From: Planctomycetaceae bacterium UBA4732
Lineage (GTDB): Bacteria; Planctomycetota; Planctomycetia; Gemmatales; Gemmataceae
Assembly (NCBI GenBank): GCA_002404095.1
Contig: DHJA01000131.1
Location: 1-6,563 of the forward strand
DNA length: 6,563 bases
Direction: 5' to 3'
Shown here: one piece after another, positions 1-6,514 of the stretch
How the letters are laid out: each line of letters starts with the position of its first letter
How positions within the stretch are numbered: position 1 is the stretch's first letter
Notes under the pieces: model-generated
What the model was told of the DNA's origin: nothing
The model's input: only the letters and a program-made list of their open reading frames with translations
Database searches by the model: none
Position numbers and translations under genes: made by a program

Positions 1-161
1 CGGCTCGGCATTTGCACCAATAGGAAAAGGAAGGAAATGGGCGTGCGAATCCGCCACTTTGGCGGTCAGGGCAGCGAGGGAGAGCTGAGTTGACGTCCCC
101 TTGACTTGAAGGAATAGGATTGAGATAGCGCAACCCCGGAGCAATAACAGAGGTTTTCCCC
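1..161. other. lon upstream region
   Basis: No gene is supported here. A short perfect hairpin (CCGCCA, CTT loop, TGGCGG; 51-65) has no T-run after it on either strand, so it is not a convincing terminator. TTGACG at 90-95 and TTGACT at 101-106 could act as -35 boxes (TAGGAT at 115-120 is 19 bases after the first), but neither pair is strong. I found no CIRCE or HAIR operator. The lon ribosome-binding site AGAGG is at 149-153. Confidence 0.4.
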
Positions 162-2522
162 ATGACACTCGAAAAAGACGCGGTGATGGTCCTGCCCATC
201 CTGCCGCTTAAAAATACCGTCCTGTTCCCGCAGTTGTTTATCCCGCTGTCGGTCGGCCGGCCGCAATCGGTGGCCGCCGTGGAAGCCGCGATGGCCACGG
301 AGGAGAAGACCTTCATCGCCGTGGCCCAGCGCGACGCTTCCGTCGAACAGCCGGGCCTCGACGATCTCTATACCGTCGGTACGCAAGCGGTCGTCAAGAG
401 AGCCGGCCGCGGCGAAAACGGCCTCGAAATCATCGTCCAAGGGCTGGAGCGCGTGGCCATCCTCAAGGTCGAGCAAACCGAGCCGTACCTCAAGGCCAGC
501 GTGCGGCCGCTGCCGTGGCCGGAAGATACCGGCACGGAAGTCGAAGCGCTGCAAGGCGCCGTCTTGGAATTGGCGACCCAGGCGTTGTCGCTGGTGCAAC
601 TGCCGACGCCGATCAACATTCAACAATTGGCGGCGCAGGCCGGCGATCCGTTGCGGTTGGCCTACTTGCTCGGCTCAATGCTCAGCCTGGACGCCGCCAA
701 GGAGCAAGCGCTGCTCGAAGCGCCCACCCGTGCGGAAGCATTGCGGCTGATCCACGGCGATCTGTCGCATGAAGTGCAGGTTTTGGAACTGCGTAAGAAA
801 ATCAGCAGTTCGGTCGAGTCGGAGATGACCAAGCAGCAGCGCGAACACATGCTGCGTCAGCAGATGCGCGCTATCCAAGACGAATTAGGCGAAAAAAGCC
901 CCGAAAAGGCGGAAGTCGATGAACTGCGGACCCGGCTGACCGAGGCCGACTTGCCAGACGAGGTCCGCAAGGAAGCCGAGCGCGAGTTGACACGCTTGGA
1001 GCGGATGCCGGCTGCGGCGCCGGACTTTCAGGTGACGCGCACCTACCTGGAATTGGTGCTGGAACTGCCGTGGAAGAAATCTACGGAAGACATCCTCGAT
1101 CTGAAAAAGGCGCGACAAATACTCGATGAGGATCACTTCGATCTCGCGGAGGTGAAGGAGCGCATTCTCGAAGACCTTGCCGTGTTGAAGCTGAACCCCA
1201 AGGCCAAGGCGCCGATTCTTTGCTTCGTCGGCCCTCCCGGCGTTGGCAAGACCTCACTGGGCCAGTCAATCGCCCGCGCCCTGGGCCGCAAGTTCGAGCG
1301 GTTGAGCCTCGGCGGTCTCCATGACGAGGCGGAGCTGCGCGGCCACCGACGCACCTACATCGGCGCCATGCCCGGCCGCATCCTTCAGGCGCTGCGCCGT
1401 TCCGGCGTCAATAACCCGGTGGTGATGCTGGACGAAGTGGACAAGTTAGGCCGCGACTATCGAGGCGACCCGGCCAGCGCCCTTCTGGAAATATTGGACC
1501 CGGCGCAGAACAATACGTTCCGCGACAACTACCTCGACCTGCCGTTCGATCTGTCGAAAGTGCTGTTCATCACGACGGCGAACGCGCTGGACACGATCCC
1601 ACGGCCGTTGCTGGATCGGATGGAGATATTGCGTCTTTCCGGCTATAGCGAAGAGGAAAAGGTGGAGATCGCTGTGCGTTACCTGTTGCCGCGACGGTTG
1701 GCCGACACCGGCCTGACGTCGGAGCAGTTGTCGATCGAGCCGGAGACGCTGCGGTGGATCATTAGCCGCTATACGCGCGAAGCAGGCGTCCGCGATTTGG
1801 AGCGATCCTTGGGACGCATCGCTCGCAAGGTGGCCAGGCGCTTTGCCGAGGGGACGACGGATGCGGTTCATGTCAAGCCGGACGACTTGAAGGATCTGCT
1901 GGGGCCGCATCGCATCCGTCCCGAGCGGTCACGGAAGCAGTTGGAGCCGGGCGTATCCACGGGCCTGGCGTGGACGGAAGCGGGCGGCGATGTGCTGTAT
2001 ATCGAAGCCACGCTATTGCCGGGCGCACGCGGCGGCCTACGGCTGACAGGCCAACTCGGCGACATAATGCGCGAGTCGGCCAAGGCGGCGCAGTCGTTCG
2101 TCTGGTCACACGCCGAGGCGCTGGGCATCGACCCGAACCTCTTCCGTCACAACGCGGTTCACGTCCACGTCCCGGCCGGGGCGACGCCGAAGGATGGGCC
2201 GTCGGCAGGCGTGGCGATGGTGGCCGCGCTGACCTCGCTGTATACGGGCGTACCACTGCGTAAGGACACGGCCATGACCGGCGAAGTGACGCTGACCGGC
2301 CTGGTGTTGCCGGTGGGCGGCATCAAGGAAAAGGTGTTGGCGGCGCGGCGGGCCGGAATGAAGCAAGTGGTATTACCGGCCGACAACGAGCAGGATTTAC
2401 GCGACCTGCCGGACAATGTGCGCGAGGAAATGCAATTCGTCTTCGCGGAGCGCGTAGAGGATGTGTTGGCGGCAGCGCTGCCCGGTGTGGCCCGCCGTCT
2501 GGAGGCGGTAGCGGTGGGATGA
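162..2522 (+). CDS. lon: Lon ATP-dependent endopeptidase (LonA type)
   Basis: Cytosolic hexameric AAA+ protease that unfolds and degrades misfolded and regulatory proteins. The 786 residues match the usual LonA length. The N-terminal substrate-binding domain starts with the typical LPILPLKNTVLFP (residues 11-23) and runs to about 205. A charged helical linker follows (about 210-300, ending in the conserved ELPW at 301-304). The ATPase domain shows Walker A GPPGVGKTS (357-365), Walker B VVMLDEVDK (420-428), sensor-1 Asn474 and the sensor-2 GVRDLERSL (542-550). The protease domain has KDGPSAG (677-683) with catalytic Ser681, and GGIKEK (719-724) with catalytic Lys724; the 43-residue spacing equals that of Ser679/Lys722 in E. 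coli Lon. The ATG at 162 is preferred because AGAGG sits 8 bases upstream; a second in-frame ATG at 186 has no comparable site. All catalytic elements are intact, so it should be active. No heat-shock operator was recognised upstream. Confidence 0.98.
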   Translation: MTLEKDAVMVLPILPLKNTVLFPQLFIPLSVGRPQSVAAVEAAMATEEKTFIAVAQRDASVEQPGLDDLYTVGTQAVVKRAGRGENGLEIIVQGLERVAILKVEQTEPYLKASVRPLPWPEDTGTEVEALQGAVLELATQALSLVQLPTPINIQQLAAQAGDPLRLAYLLGSMLSLDAAKEQALLEAPTRAEALRLIHGDLSHEVQVLELRKKISSSVESEMTKQQREHMLRQQMRAIQDELGEKSPEKAEVDELRTRLTEADLPDEVRKEAERELTRLERMPAAAPDFQVTRTYLELVLELPWKKSTEDILDLKKARQILDEDHFDLAEVKERILEDLAVLKLNPKAKAPILCFVGPPGVGKTSLGQSIARALGRKFERLSLGGLHDEAELRGHRRTYIGAMPGRILQALRRSGVNNPVVMLDEVDKLGRDYRGDPASALLEILDPAQNNTFRDNYLDLPFDLSKVLFITTANALDTIPRPLLDRMEILRLSGYSEEEKVEIAVRYLLPRRLADTGLTSEQLSIEPETLRWIISRYTREAGVRDLERSLGRIARKVARRFAEGTTDAVHVKPDDLKDLLGPHRIRPERSRKQLEPGVSTGLAWTEAGGDVLYIEATLLPGARGGLRLTGQLGDIMRESAKAAQSFVWSHAEALGIDPNLFRHNAVHVHVPAGATPKDGPSAGVAMVAALTSLYTGVPLRKDTAMTGEVTLTGLVLPVGGIKEKVLAARRAGMKQVVLPADNEQDLRDLPDNVREEMQFVFAERVEDVLAAALPGVARRLEAVAVG

Positions 2523-2532
2523 ATCAGTCCTA

Positions 2533-2619
2533 GCGGAGAACGCCGTTTAGCCGCGACCCGAAGGGGAGCGCGAGGGAGAAACGCTTCCCTTCGGGTCGCG
2601 GCTAAACAGCGTTCTCCGC
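2533..2619. repeat. Long imperfect palindrome between lon and htrA (REP/MITE-like)
   Basis: Two 38-base arms, 2533-2570 and 2582-2619, are inverted copies of each other around an 11-base loop (2571-2581). Only two positions depart from Watson-Crick pairing: a C/A mismatch (2544 against 2608) and a pair that would be G-U in RNA (2566 against 2586). The arms contain GTTTAGCCGCGACCCGAAGG. The stem begins 10 bases after the lon stop. No T-run follows the right arm (the next bases are GGTGAAATCTC), so it is not a classical intrinsic terminator, although such a strong hairpin in the transcript could still slow polymerase or block 3' decay. Its length and near-identity suggest a dispersed extragenic palindromic element; I believe similar sequences occur in planctomycete genomes, but that is unverified memory. 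No flanking target duplication is visible. Confidence 0.8.
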
Positions 2620-2657
2620 GGTGAAATCTCTTCATTACGGCTTGGAGGCGCTCGATC

Positions 2658-3845
2658 ATGTCCAACGACGACCCTTACGTCTGGCGGCCGGCGCCCCCTG
2701 GCCCACCGCGCCGGCAGGCATCACCCATCGCGGCCGTGCTGTTGAGCGTCCTGCTGATCGGCGCCGCGCTGGCGCTTTCATTTTATTTATGGGGCGGTCG
2801 CTTCTGGCCGCCGCTGGGCGGCAACGCCGTCTCGCGAGCCGTCACGCCGCGCGGCGACCTCGCTGAAATCGAGAAGACGACAATAAAGATTTACAATGAA
2901 GCCAAGCCGTCGGTCGTTCACATCACCACGCTAAGCGTTCGCCGCGACCGCTGGAACCTCAACGTCCAACAGGTCCCGGAGGGTACCGGGTCTGGCTTCG
3001 TCTGGGACAAGGACGGCCATATCGTCACCAATTTCCACGTCGTTCAAAGCGTCGTGCAGAACAAAGGGGCCGTACAGGTCACGCTCGCCGACCAGACCTC
3101 ATGGAAGGGAACGGTCGTCGGCTATTATCCTGACAAGGATATCGCCGTGCTGTACATCGGCGCGCCGCCGGAGAAGTTGACGCCTATTGAGGTCGGTAGT
3201 TCCGCCGACCTCCAGGTGGGCCAAAGCGCCTTTTCCATTGGCAATCCCTTCGGCCTCGACCAGACGCTAACGACCGGCGTCGTCAGCGCTGTGGGCCGTG
3301 AGATTGAGTCGGTGACGAAGCGGCCGATCAAGAACGTGATTCAGACGGACGCGGCAATCAACCCCGGCAATTCCGGCGGCCCCTTGCTGGACAGTGCGGG
3401 CCGCCTCATCGGCATGAACACGGCCATCTACAGCCCGTCGGGCACCTCGGCCGGCATCGGCTTCGCCATCCCGGTGGACGAGATCAATCGCGTGGCGCCG
3501 CAGATCATCGCGCAGAAGGGGCGCGTGTCACATCCCGGATTGGGCGCGGAGTACGTCCCGGACCAAGTGACGGCAAAGCAGTTGAGGCTGACAGGGGTAT
3601 TGATCCTGAACGTGAATCCTGGCGGGCCGGCCGACAAGGCGGGCCTACAGCCGACGACCCGTGACGAAAACGGCGACGTGCAATTCGGCGACCTGATCAC
3701 GGCGGTGGACGGCAAGCCGGTGCAGAAGATCAGCGACCTCGACGCGGCCTTGGATGCGCACAAGAACGGAGACACGGCGACGCTGTCGGTGGAACGCGAC
3801 AGCAAGAAACAGGACGTGAAGGTGACGCTGGAAGGGGAGGAGTAA
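2658..3845 (+). CDS. htrA: Membrane-anchored HtrA/Deg serine protease with one PDZ domain
   Basis: ATP-independent chymotrypsin-fold protease for damaged proteins outside the cytoplasm. A short Pro/Arg-rich cytosolic tail is followed by one hydrophobic segment (about residues 23-45) without an obvious signal-peptidase site, so it is probably a signal anchor with the body on the far side of the membrane. The protease domain (about 75-280) has the full triad: His127 in TNFHVV, Asp161 in DKDIAVL and Ser239 in GNSGGP. A single PDZ domain follows (about 285-390), with carboxylate-binding loop TGVLI (312-316). The stretch TTRDENGD before FGDLI (333-346) resembles the PDZ insertion of chloroplast Deg1-type proteases more than E. 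coli DegP, and one PDZ plus an anchor gives a DegS-like layout. The start is supported by GGAGG at 2644-2648, 9 bases upstream. It is separated from lon by the long palindrome, so co-transcription is possible but unproven. Exact assignment to degP, degQ or degS is not justified. Confidence 0.95.
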   Translation: MSNDDPYVWRPAPPGPPRRQASPIAAVLLSVLLIGAALALSFYLWGGRFWPPLGGNAVSRAVTPRGDLAEIEKTTIKIYNEAKPSVVHITTLSVRRDRWNLNVQQVPEGTGSGFVWDKDGHIVTNFHVVQSVVQNKGAVQVTLADQTSWKGTVVGYYPDKDIAVLYIGAPPEKLTPIEVGSSADLQVGQSAFSIGNPFGLDQTLTTGVVSAVGREIESVTKRPIKNVIQTDAAINPGNSGGPLLDSAGRLIGMNTAIYSPSGTSAGIGFAIPVDEINRVAPQIIAQKGRVSHPGLGAEYVPDQVTAKQLRLTGVLILNVNPGGPADKAGLQPTTRDENGDVQFGDLITAVDGKPVQKISDLDAALDAHKNGDTATLSVERDSKKQDVKVTLEGEE

Positions 3846-3849
3846 CTTG

Positions 3850-3868
3850 GGTAGCGTCTCAATTTGAC
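3850..3868 (+). repeat. Left terminal inverted repeat of the cassette
   Basis: GGTAGCGTCTCAATTTGAC. It matches the reverse complement of 4172-4190 with a single difference (A at 3862, where the other copy has G). The stop codon and the last two residues (Ser-Asn) of the zinc-ribbon gene are encoded within this repeat on the minus strand. It begins 4 bases after the htrA stop codon. Confidence 0.85.
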
Positions 3869-4152
3869 TGGCCGGCCGCGGCCGGTGGGTCGGTTGGCGG
3901 ATTTACGACAGAGCCGCACTTGGGACATGCAAAGCGGTCACGTCGCTGACCGCCCGGCCACAGGACGATTATGAAATTGGTTGTGCAGGCGGGACAAGTC
4001 AGTTCAATACATGAGTCGCGACCCAATGCCGTGGGAATGCAGAGTCGGTGTTGGCACCCCGGACACCTGCTTGGCGGCGGATCGGTCTTGGTCCCGAACG
4101 GGATGCGGGTCTTGCAGTGCGGGCATACATATACGGGTCGCTGCTCGGGCAT
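3859..4152 (-). CDS. Small double zinc-ribbon protein, function unknown
   Basis: A 97-residue cysteine-rich protein with no signal peptide or membrane helix, so probably cytosolic. Four CPxC knuckles are visible: C10-C13 (CPHC) with C30-C33 (CPGC) form one likely zinc site, and C53-C56 (CPAC) with C76-C79 (CPKC) a second. Further cysteines are at 38 and 48. The tail is Pro/Ala-rich. Such ribbons bind nucleic acid or protein partners, but no enzyme domain is present and I cannot assign a role. The ATG at 4152 is preferred: it has AGGG about 8 bases upstream and opens directly onto the first ribbon. An in-frame TTG at 4176 would add 8 residues but lies inside the right inverted repeat. The whole gene lies between the cassette's inverted repeats and converges on htrA, with 13 bases between the two stop codons. 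It could be a passenger gene of the cassette, or less likely a remnant of a transposase with an N-terminal zinc ribbon. Confidence 0.72.
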   Translation of the reverse strand: MPEQRPVYVCPHCKTRIPFGTKTDPPPSRCPGCQHRLCIPTALGRDSCIELTCPACTTNFIIVLWPGGQRRDRFACPKCGSVVNPPTDPPAAAGQSN

Positions 4153-4171
4153 GTGATTTACCCTAGCAAAT

Positions 4172-4190
4172 GTCAAACTGAGACGCTACC
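4172..4190 (-). repeat. Right terminal inverted repeat of the cassette
   Basis: On the minus strand it reads GGTAGCGTCTCAGTTTGAC, equal to the left repeat except at one base. It lies 19 bases upstream of the preferred start codon of the zinc-ribbon gene. The minus-strand TTGACA at 4176-4171 looks like a -35 box, but I see no -10 box at a suitable distance before the start codon. Confidence 0.85.
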
Positions 4191-4195
4191 GAACT

Positions 4196-4204
4196 TGCTA
4201 TACT
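4196..4204 (+). promoter_or_regulatory. Extended -10 promoter for the 85-residue gene
   Basis: TGCTATACT matches the extended -10 pattern TGnTATAAT with one mismatch (TATACT at 4199-4204). No good -35 box is present at 16-18 bases, which is typical of extended -10 promoters. Transcription would start near 4211, leaving a short leader that contains GGAGG (4225-4229) 7 bases before the ATG at 4237. The TG of the motif belongs to the right copy of the AACTTG direct repeat. This is a pattern match only. Confidence 0.5.
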
Positions 4205-4236
4205 AAACGAACAACAACCGCACCGGAGGCATTCCA

Positions 4237-4494
4237 ATGTACAGCGCTGAGGAAATCCAGGCCCGCCTTCGTGAGAAACCTTTCCGTCCTTTGCGCATCG
4301 TCGCCAGCGAGGGGCGGCGGTTCGATGTCTACCAGCCGGACCTTATCTTGGTCGGAAGGCAAGACCTGATGATTGGGCACGCTAACCTTGCCAGCCCGAC
4401 GGTCTACGAACGGGTTACTCGACTGGCCCTCATTCACTTGGTCGCCCTGGAAGACATCCCGGTCGCCGCAGCCTCTGGGAATGGGCAGCAGTGA
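4237..4494 (+). CDS. Conserved small protein of unknown function, probably planctomycete-type
   Basis: An 85-residue soluble protein. It opens with an amphipathic helix (YSAEEIQARLREKPF, residues 2-16), continues with alternating strands (PLRIVASEGRRFDVY and DLILVGRQDLMIG, to about residue 47), and ends with a hydrophobic strand RLALIHLVALEDIPV (62-76). This looks like a small compact beta-rich fold with no signal peptide, membrane helix or catalytic motif. I recall similar short proteins (a 'KPFxPxRIV..G..ydV..PdlvlVGR' pattern and a final 'IHivalEDi') as recurring hypothetical genes in planctomycetes; that is memory, not a search. The start is well supported by GGAGG 7 bases upstream and by the extended -10 promoter just before it. 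It is transcribed alone, converging on pyrB with 38 bases between the stops. The coding call is good, but no function can be given. Confidence 0.82.
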   Translation: MYSAEEIQARLREKPFRPLRIVASEGRRFDVYQPDLILVGRQDLMIGHANLASPTVYERVTRLALIHLVALEDIPVAAASGNGQQ

Positions 4495-4532
4495 CGCCTG
4501 TCGCGTAGTTGATTCTGTCATCCGCGGCGAAT

Positions 4533-5465
4533 CTACTCTTCTCCGGTCGGTCGCCCACATAACAAATGCAACACCGCCATCCGCACCGCCAGTCCATTCG
4601 TCACCTGATCCAGAATCGCGCTATGCGGCCCGTCGGCCACTTCCGGCGTCAACTCCACGCCCCGATTGATCGGCCCCGGCGCCAGCAATAGGATGTCCGG
4701 TTTCGCCTTCCGCAAGCGCACGCCGTCCACGCCGAACAGCCGGAAATACTCCTGAATCGATGGGAATAGTCCGCTTCGCTGCCGCTCGAACTGGATGCGC
4801 AGCACGTTCACCACGTCGCAGCGCGGCAGCACGTCGTCGAGTCGATAAGCCATTTCCACGCCCAGCCGTTCGATAGACGGCGGTACCAGCGTCGGCGGGC
4901 CGCACACGATTACCTTCGCTCCCAGCTTGAGCAAGCCGTGGATGTTGCTCCGCGCCACTCGGCTATGGGCGATGTCGCCCACCAGGCCGACCGTCAGCCC
5001 TTCGATGCGGCCCTTGCGTTGGCGAATGGTGAAGATGTCGAGCAAGCCTTGCGTCGGGTGTTCGTGGGCGCCGTCGCCTGCGTTGACCACTCCGCAATGG
5101 AGGTGTTGGGCCAACAGGTGCGGCGCCCCAGGCACCGAATGGCGCACCACCATCACGTCAATGCCCATCGCCTCGATGTTCTTGGCCGTATCGACGAACG
5201 TCTCGCCCTTGCTGATGCTGGAGCCGCCTGGAGTGAAATCGTGCGTGTCGGCGCCGAGGCGCTTGGCCGCGAACGCAAAGCTCGCCCGCGTGCGCGTGGA
5301 CGGCTCGAAAAAGAGATTGACGACGACCTTGCCCTTGAGATCGCCGCGCTTCTTACGGCGACGTTGCGCCGTCTCAACGAAATCCTCGGCGGCGTCGAGA
5401 ATGGTAACGATTTCCTCTCGGTTTAGTTCCTCAAGGCCGAGTAGGTGACGACGGTTCCAGGTCAT
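4533..5465 (-). CDS. pyrB: Aspartate carbamoyltransferase, catalytic chain
   Basis: Catalyses carbamoyl phosphate + L-aspartate to N-carbamoyl-L-aspartate, the committed step of pyrimidine synthesis, in the cytosol; the catalytic chain works as a trimer. At 310 residues it has the normal length. Carbamoyl-phosphate motifs are FFEPSTRTR (52-60), the 80s loop GSSISKGET (81-89, Ser82 or Ser83 and Lys86), Arg108-His109 and HPTQ (136-139). Aspartate-domain motifs are [13 protein letters not shown] (162-174, Arg169), RIQFERQ (223-229), PGPINRG (263-269) and [13 protein letters not shown] (287-299). The lack of a long insertion and the HPTQ/RIQFERQ wording favour ATCase over ornithine carbamoyltransferase. 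Two positions are atypical: Ala262 where many homologues have His before PGP, and Ala-Phe (64-65) after TRASF where Glu is common. Its site GAGGCG (5477-5472) overlaps the stop of the upstream membrane gene, so the two are probably co-transcribed and translationally coupled. No regulatory chain (pyrI) or pyrC is present in the window. Confidence 0.96.
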   Translation of the reverse strand: MTWNRRHLLGLEELNREEIVTILDAAEDFVETAQRRRKKRGDLKGKVVVNLFFEPSTRTRASFAFAAKRLGADTHDFTPGGSSISKGETFVDTAKNIEAMGIDVMVVRHSVPGAPHLLAQHLHCGVVNAGDGAHEHPTQGLLDIFTIRQRKGRIEGLTVGLVGDIAHSRVARSNIHGLLKLGAKVIVCGPPTLVPPSIERLGVEMAYRLDDVLPRCDVVNVLRIQFERQRSGLFPSIQEYFRLFGVDGVRLRKAKPDILLLAPGPINRGVELTPEVADGPHSAILDQVTNGLAVRMAVLHLLCGRPTGEE

Positions 5466-5471
5466 TCGCCG

Positions 5472-5478
5472 CGCCTCA
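5472..5478 (-). promoter_or_regulatory. pyrB ribosome-binding site overlapping upstream stop codon
   Basis: On the minus strand TGAGGCG contains both the TGA stop of the membrane gene (5478-5476) and the GAGG core of the pyrB Shine-Dalgarno site (5477-5474), 8 bases before the pyrB ATG. This arrangement fixes the pyrB start and suggests that ribosomes finishing the first gene help to start the second. Confidence 0.7.
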
Positions 5479-6378
5479 ATGCGATTCGATAACAGTCTTG
5501 GTCTTGAGCAGCTGCTCGATCTGCCGCACCTTGGCGCCGATGAACAGCACGTTTGGCAGGTCGATATGATGCACCTGGGCGCCGGCCGTCCGCACGATCA
5601 GGTCGCCCGACCCCAAACCGAGGATGACGTGACGGAAGAAGTCGCTGCGCTGCTTCTGCAACGTCATGCCGTCGGTGCTGTAAACCTGTTCGCCGCCGCC
5701 GACCTCGTCGCACACCTTAAATTGCCCCGGCGTGAACGTGATGTAACGCTGTTTGTCGAACACTAGCAGGGAAACCAGCCAAATGATGAGCAGAAACAGC
5801 GAGATCGTTACATAACCCGCCATGTTGATGCGCACGTCGAGTAGATAGAGCGCGTGGAGGATTATTTCGATCCAACCCAAGAGGATGAAGAACACCACCA
5901 GCGACACGGCCACGACGATGACCAGCACGGACCACATGCCGCGCAAAGGCACGTTGGTGATGAAGATGACCATGAGCAAAACGAAAGTGAAGACGACGCC
6001 CAGCGTCTTACTAGGCGACACGCGGAGATAAGGAGCCTCCGCCTCTTTATTATCGTTGATCGGCTGCCCATAATGGCGCGGATCCCCCGTCTGAGGGGCG
6101 TACACAACCACTTGATCGTTATGGGTGTCCTTGCTGGACTTTTCCCCTTTGTCATTTTGCGAATGCGTGGCGATCGTCACGTCGGCGTCAACGGCGGCGG
6201 CCACGTCCTTCGCGGGAAGAACGGCCATAACGTAGCCTTCAAAGTAGGTGATGATCGCCATCACGAAGCCGACGACCCACACCGGCCACCAGTAATAGAG
6301 GTTGGAATGGCTGATGATGGTGACTTGATTTAGCTCGCCCTTGGCCCGCGGCAAGAGCGGTGGGGACGTGGAGGCCAT
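5476..6378 (-). CDS. Four-helix membrane protein with C-terminal soluble (possibly PH-like) domain
   Basis: A 300-residue integral membrane protein of unknown function. Hydrophobic segments lie at about residues 30-52, 125-143, 149-173 and 187-207. Between the first and second is a polar loop of about 70 residues rich in Asp, Lys, Asn and His (55-122). After the fourth helix, residues 208-300 form a soluble domain with alternating strands and a final helix ([14 protein letters not shown], 281-294). The stretch [21 protein letters not shown] (257-277), followed by that helix, resembles bacterial PH-like domains, which often sit after membrane helices; this is a weak, unconfirmed resemblance. 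With an even number of helices both ends should face the same side, probably the cytosol. The start at 6378 has a modest GAGAG site 9 bases upstream. It is the first gene of a likely operon with pyrB, with a 10-base gap. I recall related planctomycete hypotheticals, but no pyrimidine role is evident. Confidence 0.85.
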   Translation of the reverse strand: MASTSPPLLPRAKGELNQVTIISHSNLYYWWPVWVVGFVMAIITYFEGYVMAVLPAKDVAAAVDADVTIATHSQNDKGEKSSKDTHNDQVVVYAPQTGDPRHYGQPINDNKEAEAPYLRVSPSKTLGVVFTFVLLMVIFITNVPLRGMWSVLVIVVAVSLVVFFILLGWIEIILHALYLLDVRINMAGYVTISLFLLIIWLVSLLVFDKQRYITFTPGQFKVCDEVGGGEQVYSTDGMTLQKQRSDFFRHVILGLGSGDLIVRTAGAQVHHIDLPNVLFIGAKVRQIEQLLKTKTVIESH

Positions 6379-6485
6379 GAGGTTGTTCTCTCGTCGGGTC
6401 AGTGATTCGGCGCGGCGCGGAGTCGCACACTCTTTCCTATCATTCGCGGATCGGCGACCGATCTTGCGCCGTCCGGCTTGGTGAC

Positions 6486-6514
6486 AGGCTAAGTGGACGG
6501 GCTTAGATTGTCAA
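6486..6514 (-). promoter_or_regulatory. Candidate sigma-70-type promoter for the membrane gene-pyrB operon
   Basis: On the minus strand a perfect TTGACA (6514-6509) is followed, after a 17-base spacer, by TAGCCT (6491-6486), which matches three of six -10 positions including the important first TA and last T. Transcription would start near 6479, leaving a leader of about 100 bases before the ATG at 6378. I see no PyrR-type or other recognisable attenuator in that leader. Support is sequence pattern only. Confidence 0.4.

Larger units (their letters stand above)
3844..4197. mobile_element. Candidate non-autonomous mobile cassette with inverted repeats, carrying one zinc-ribbon gene
   Basis: The segment 3850-4190 is bounded by 19-base inverted repeats identical at 18 positions. 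Immediately outside are direct copies of AACTTG: 3844-3849 on the left, and 4192-4197 on the right after one extra base (G4191). This is the layout expected of an inserted element with a 5- or 6-bp target duplication. Deleting one AACTTG copy and the segment would give an uninterrupted join of the htrA stop codon to CTATACTAAACG. Inside there is only one credible gene, a minus-strand zinc-ribbon protein, and no transposase, so movement would need an enzyme supplied in trans. What is seen: the repeats and their positions. What is inferred: mobility. A 6-base direct repeat alone could be chance, but together with the 19-base inverted repeats chance is unlikely. I do not recognise the terminal sequence as any named insertion-sequence family. 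Confidence 0.6.

Noticed and set aside
51..65. Six-base-pair hairpin CCGCCA/TGGCGG as a terminator
   Set aside because: It is short and has no T-run on either strand; such hairpins are common by chance at this GC content.
101..140. Heat-shock (sigma-32-like) promoter before lon: CTTGAA at 105-110 and CCCC at 134-137
   Set aside because: The spacing of about 23 bases is too long for a sigma-32 promoter and the second element is incomplete.
66..626. 186-residue minus-strand open frame overlapping the start of lon
   Set aside because: It is antisense to the conserved Lon N-terminal domain, is rich in Arg, Gly, His and Asp as expected of a GC-rich shadow frame, and has no recognisable motif.
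1446..2665. Several long minus-strand frames under lon
   Set aside because: All are antisense to the Lon ATPase and protease domains, have low-complexity Arg/Pro/Ala/Ser composition and mutually overlap.
3872..3885. Perfect 14-bp palindrome CCGGCCGCGGCCGG
   Set aside because: It lies inside the Pro/Ala codons of the zinc-ribbon gene and uses only G and C; low complexity explains it.
3971..4166. Two 61-residue plus-strand frames inside the cassette
   Set aside because: Both are antisense to the zinc-ribbon gene; they lack motifs and good ribosome-binding sites, while the minus-strand frame has four ordered CPxC motifs.
4495..4532. Terminator between the convergent 85-residue gene and pyrB
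   Set aside because: Only a weak interrupted pairing (GTAG with CTAC, partly inside pyrB) was found, with no T-run.
5862..6333. Plus-strand frame rich in His and Asp, opposite the membrane gene
   Set aside because: It is the complement of hydrophobic-helix codons in the membrane protein, which produces Asp/Glu/His-rich nonsense.
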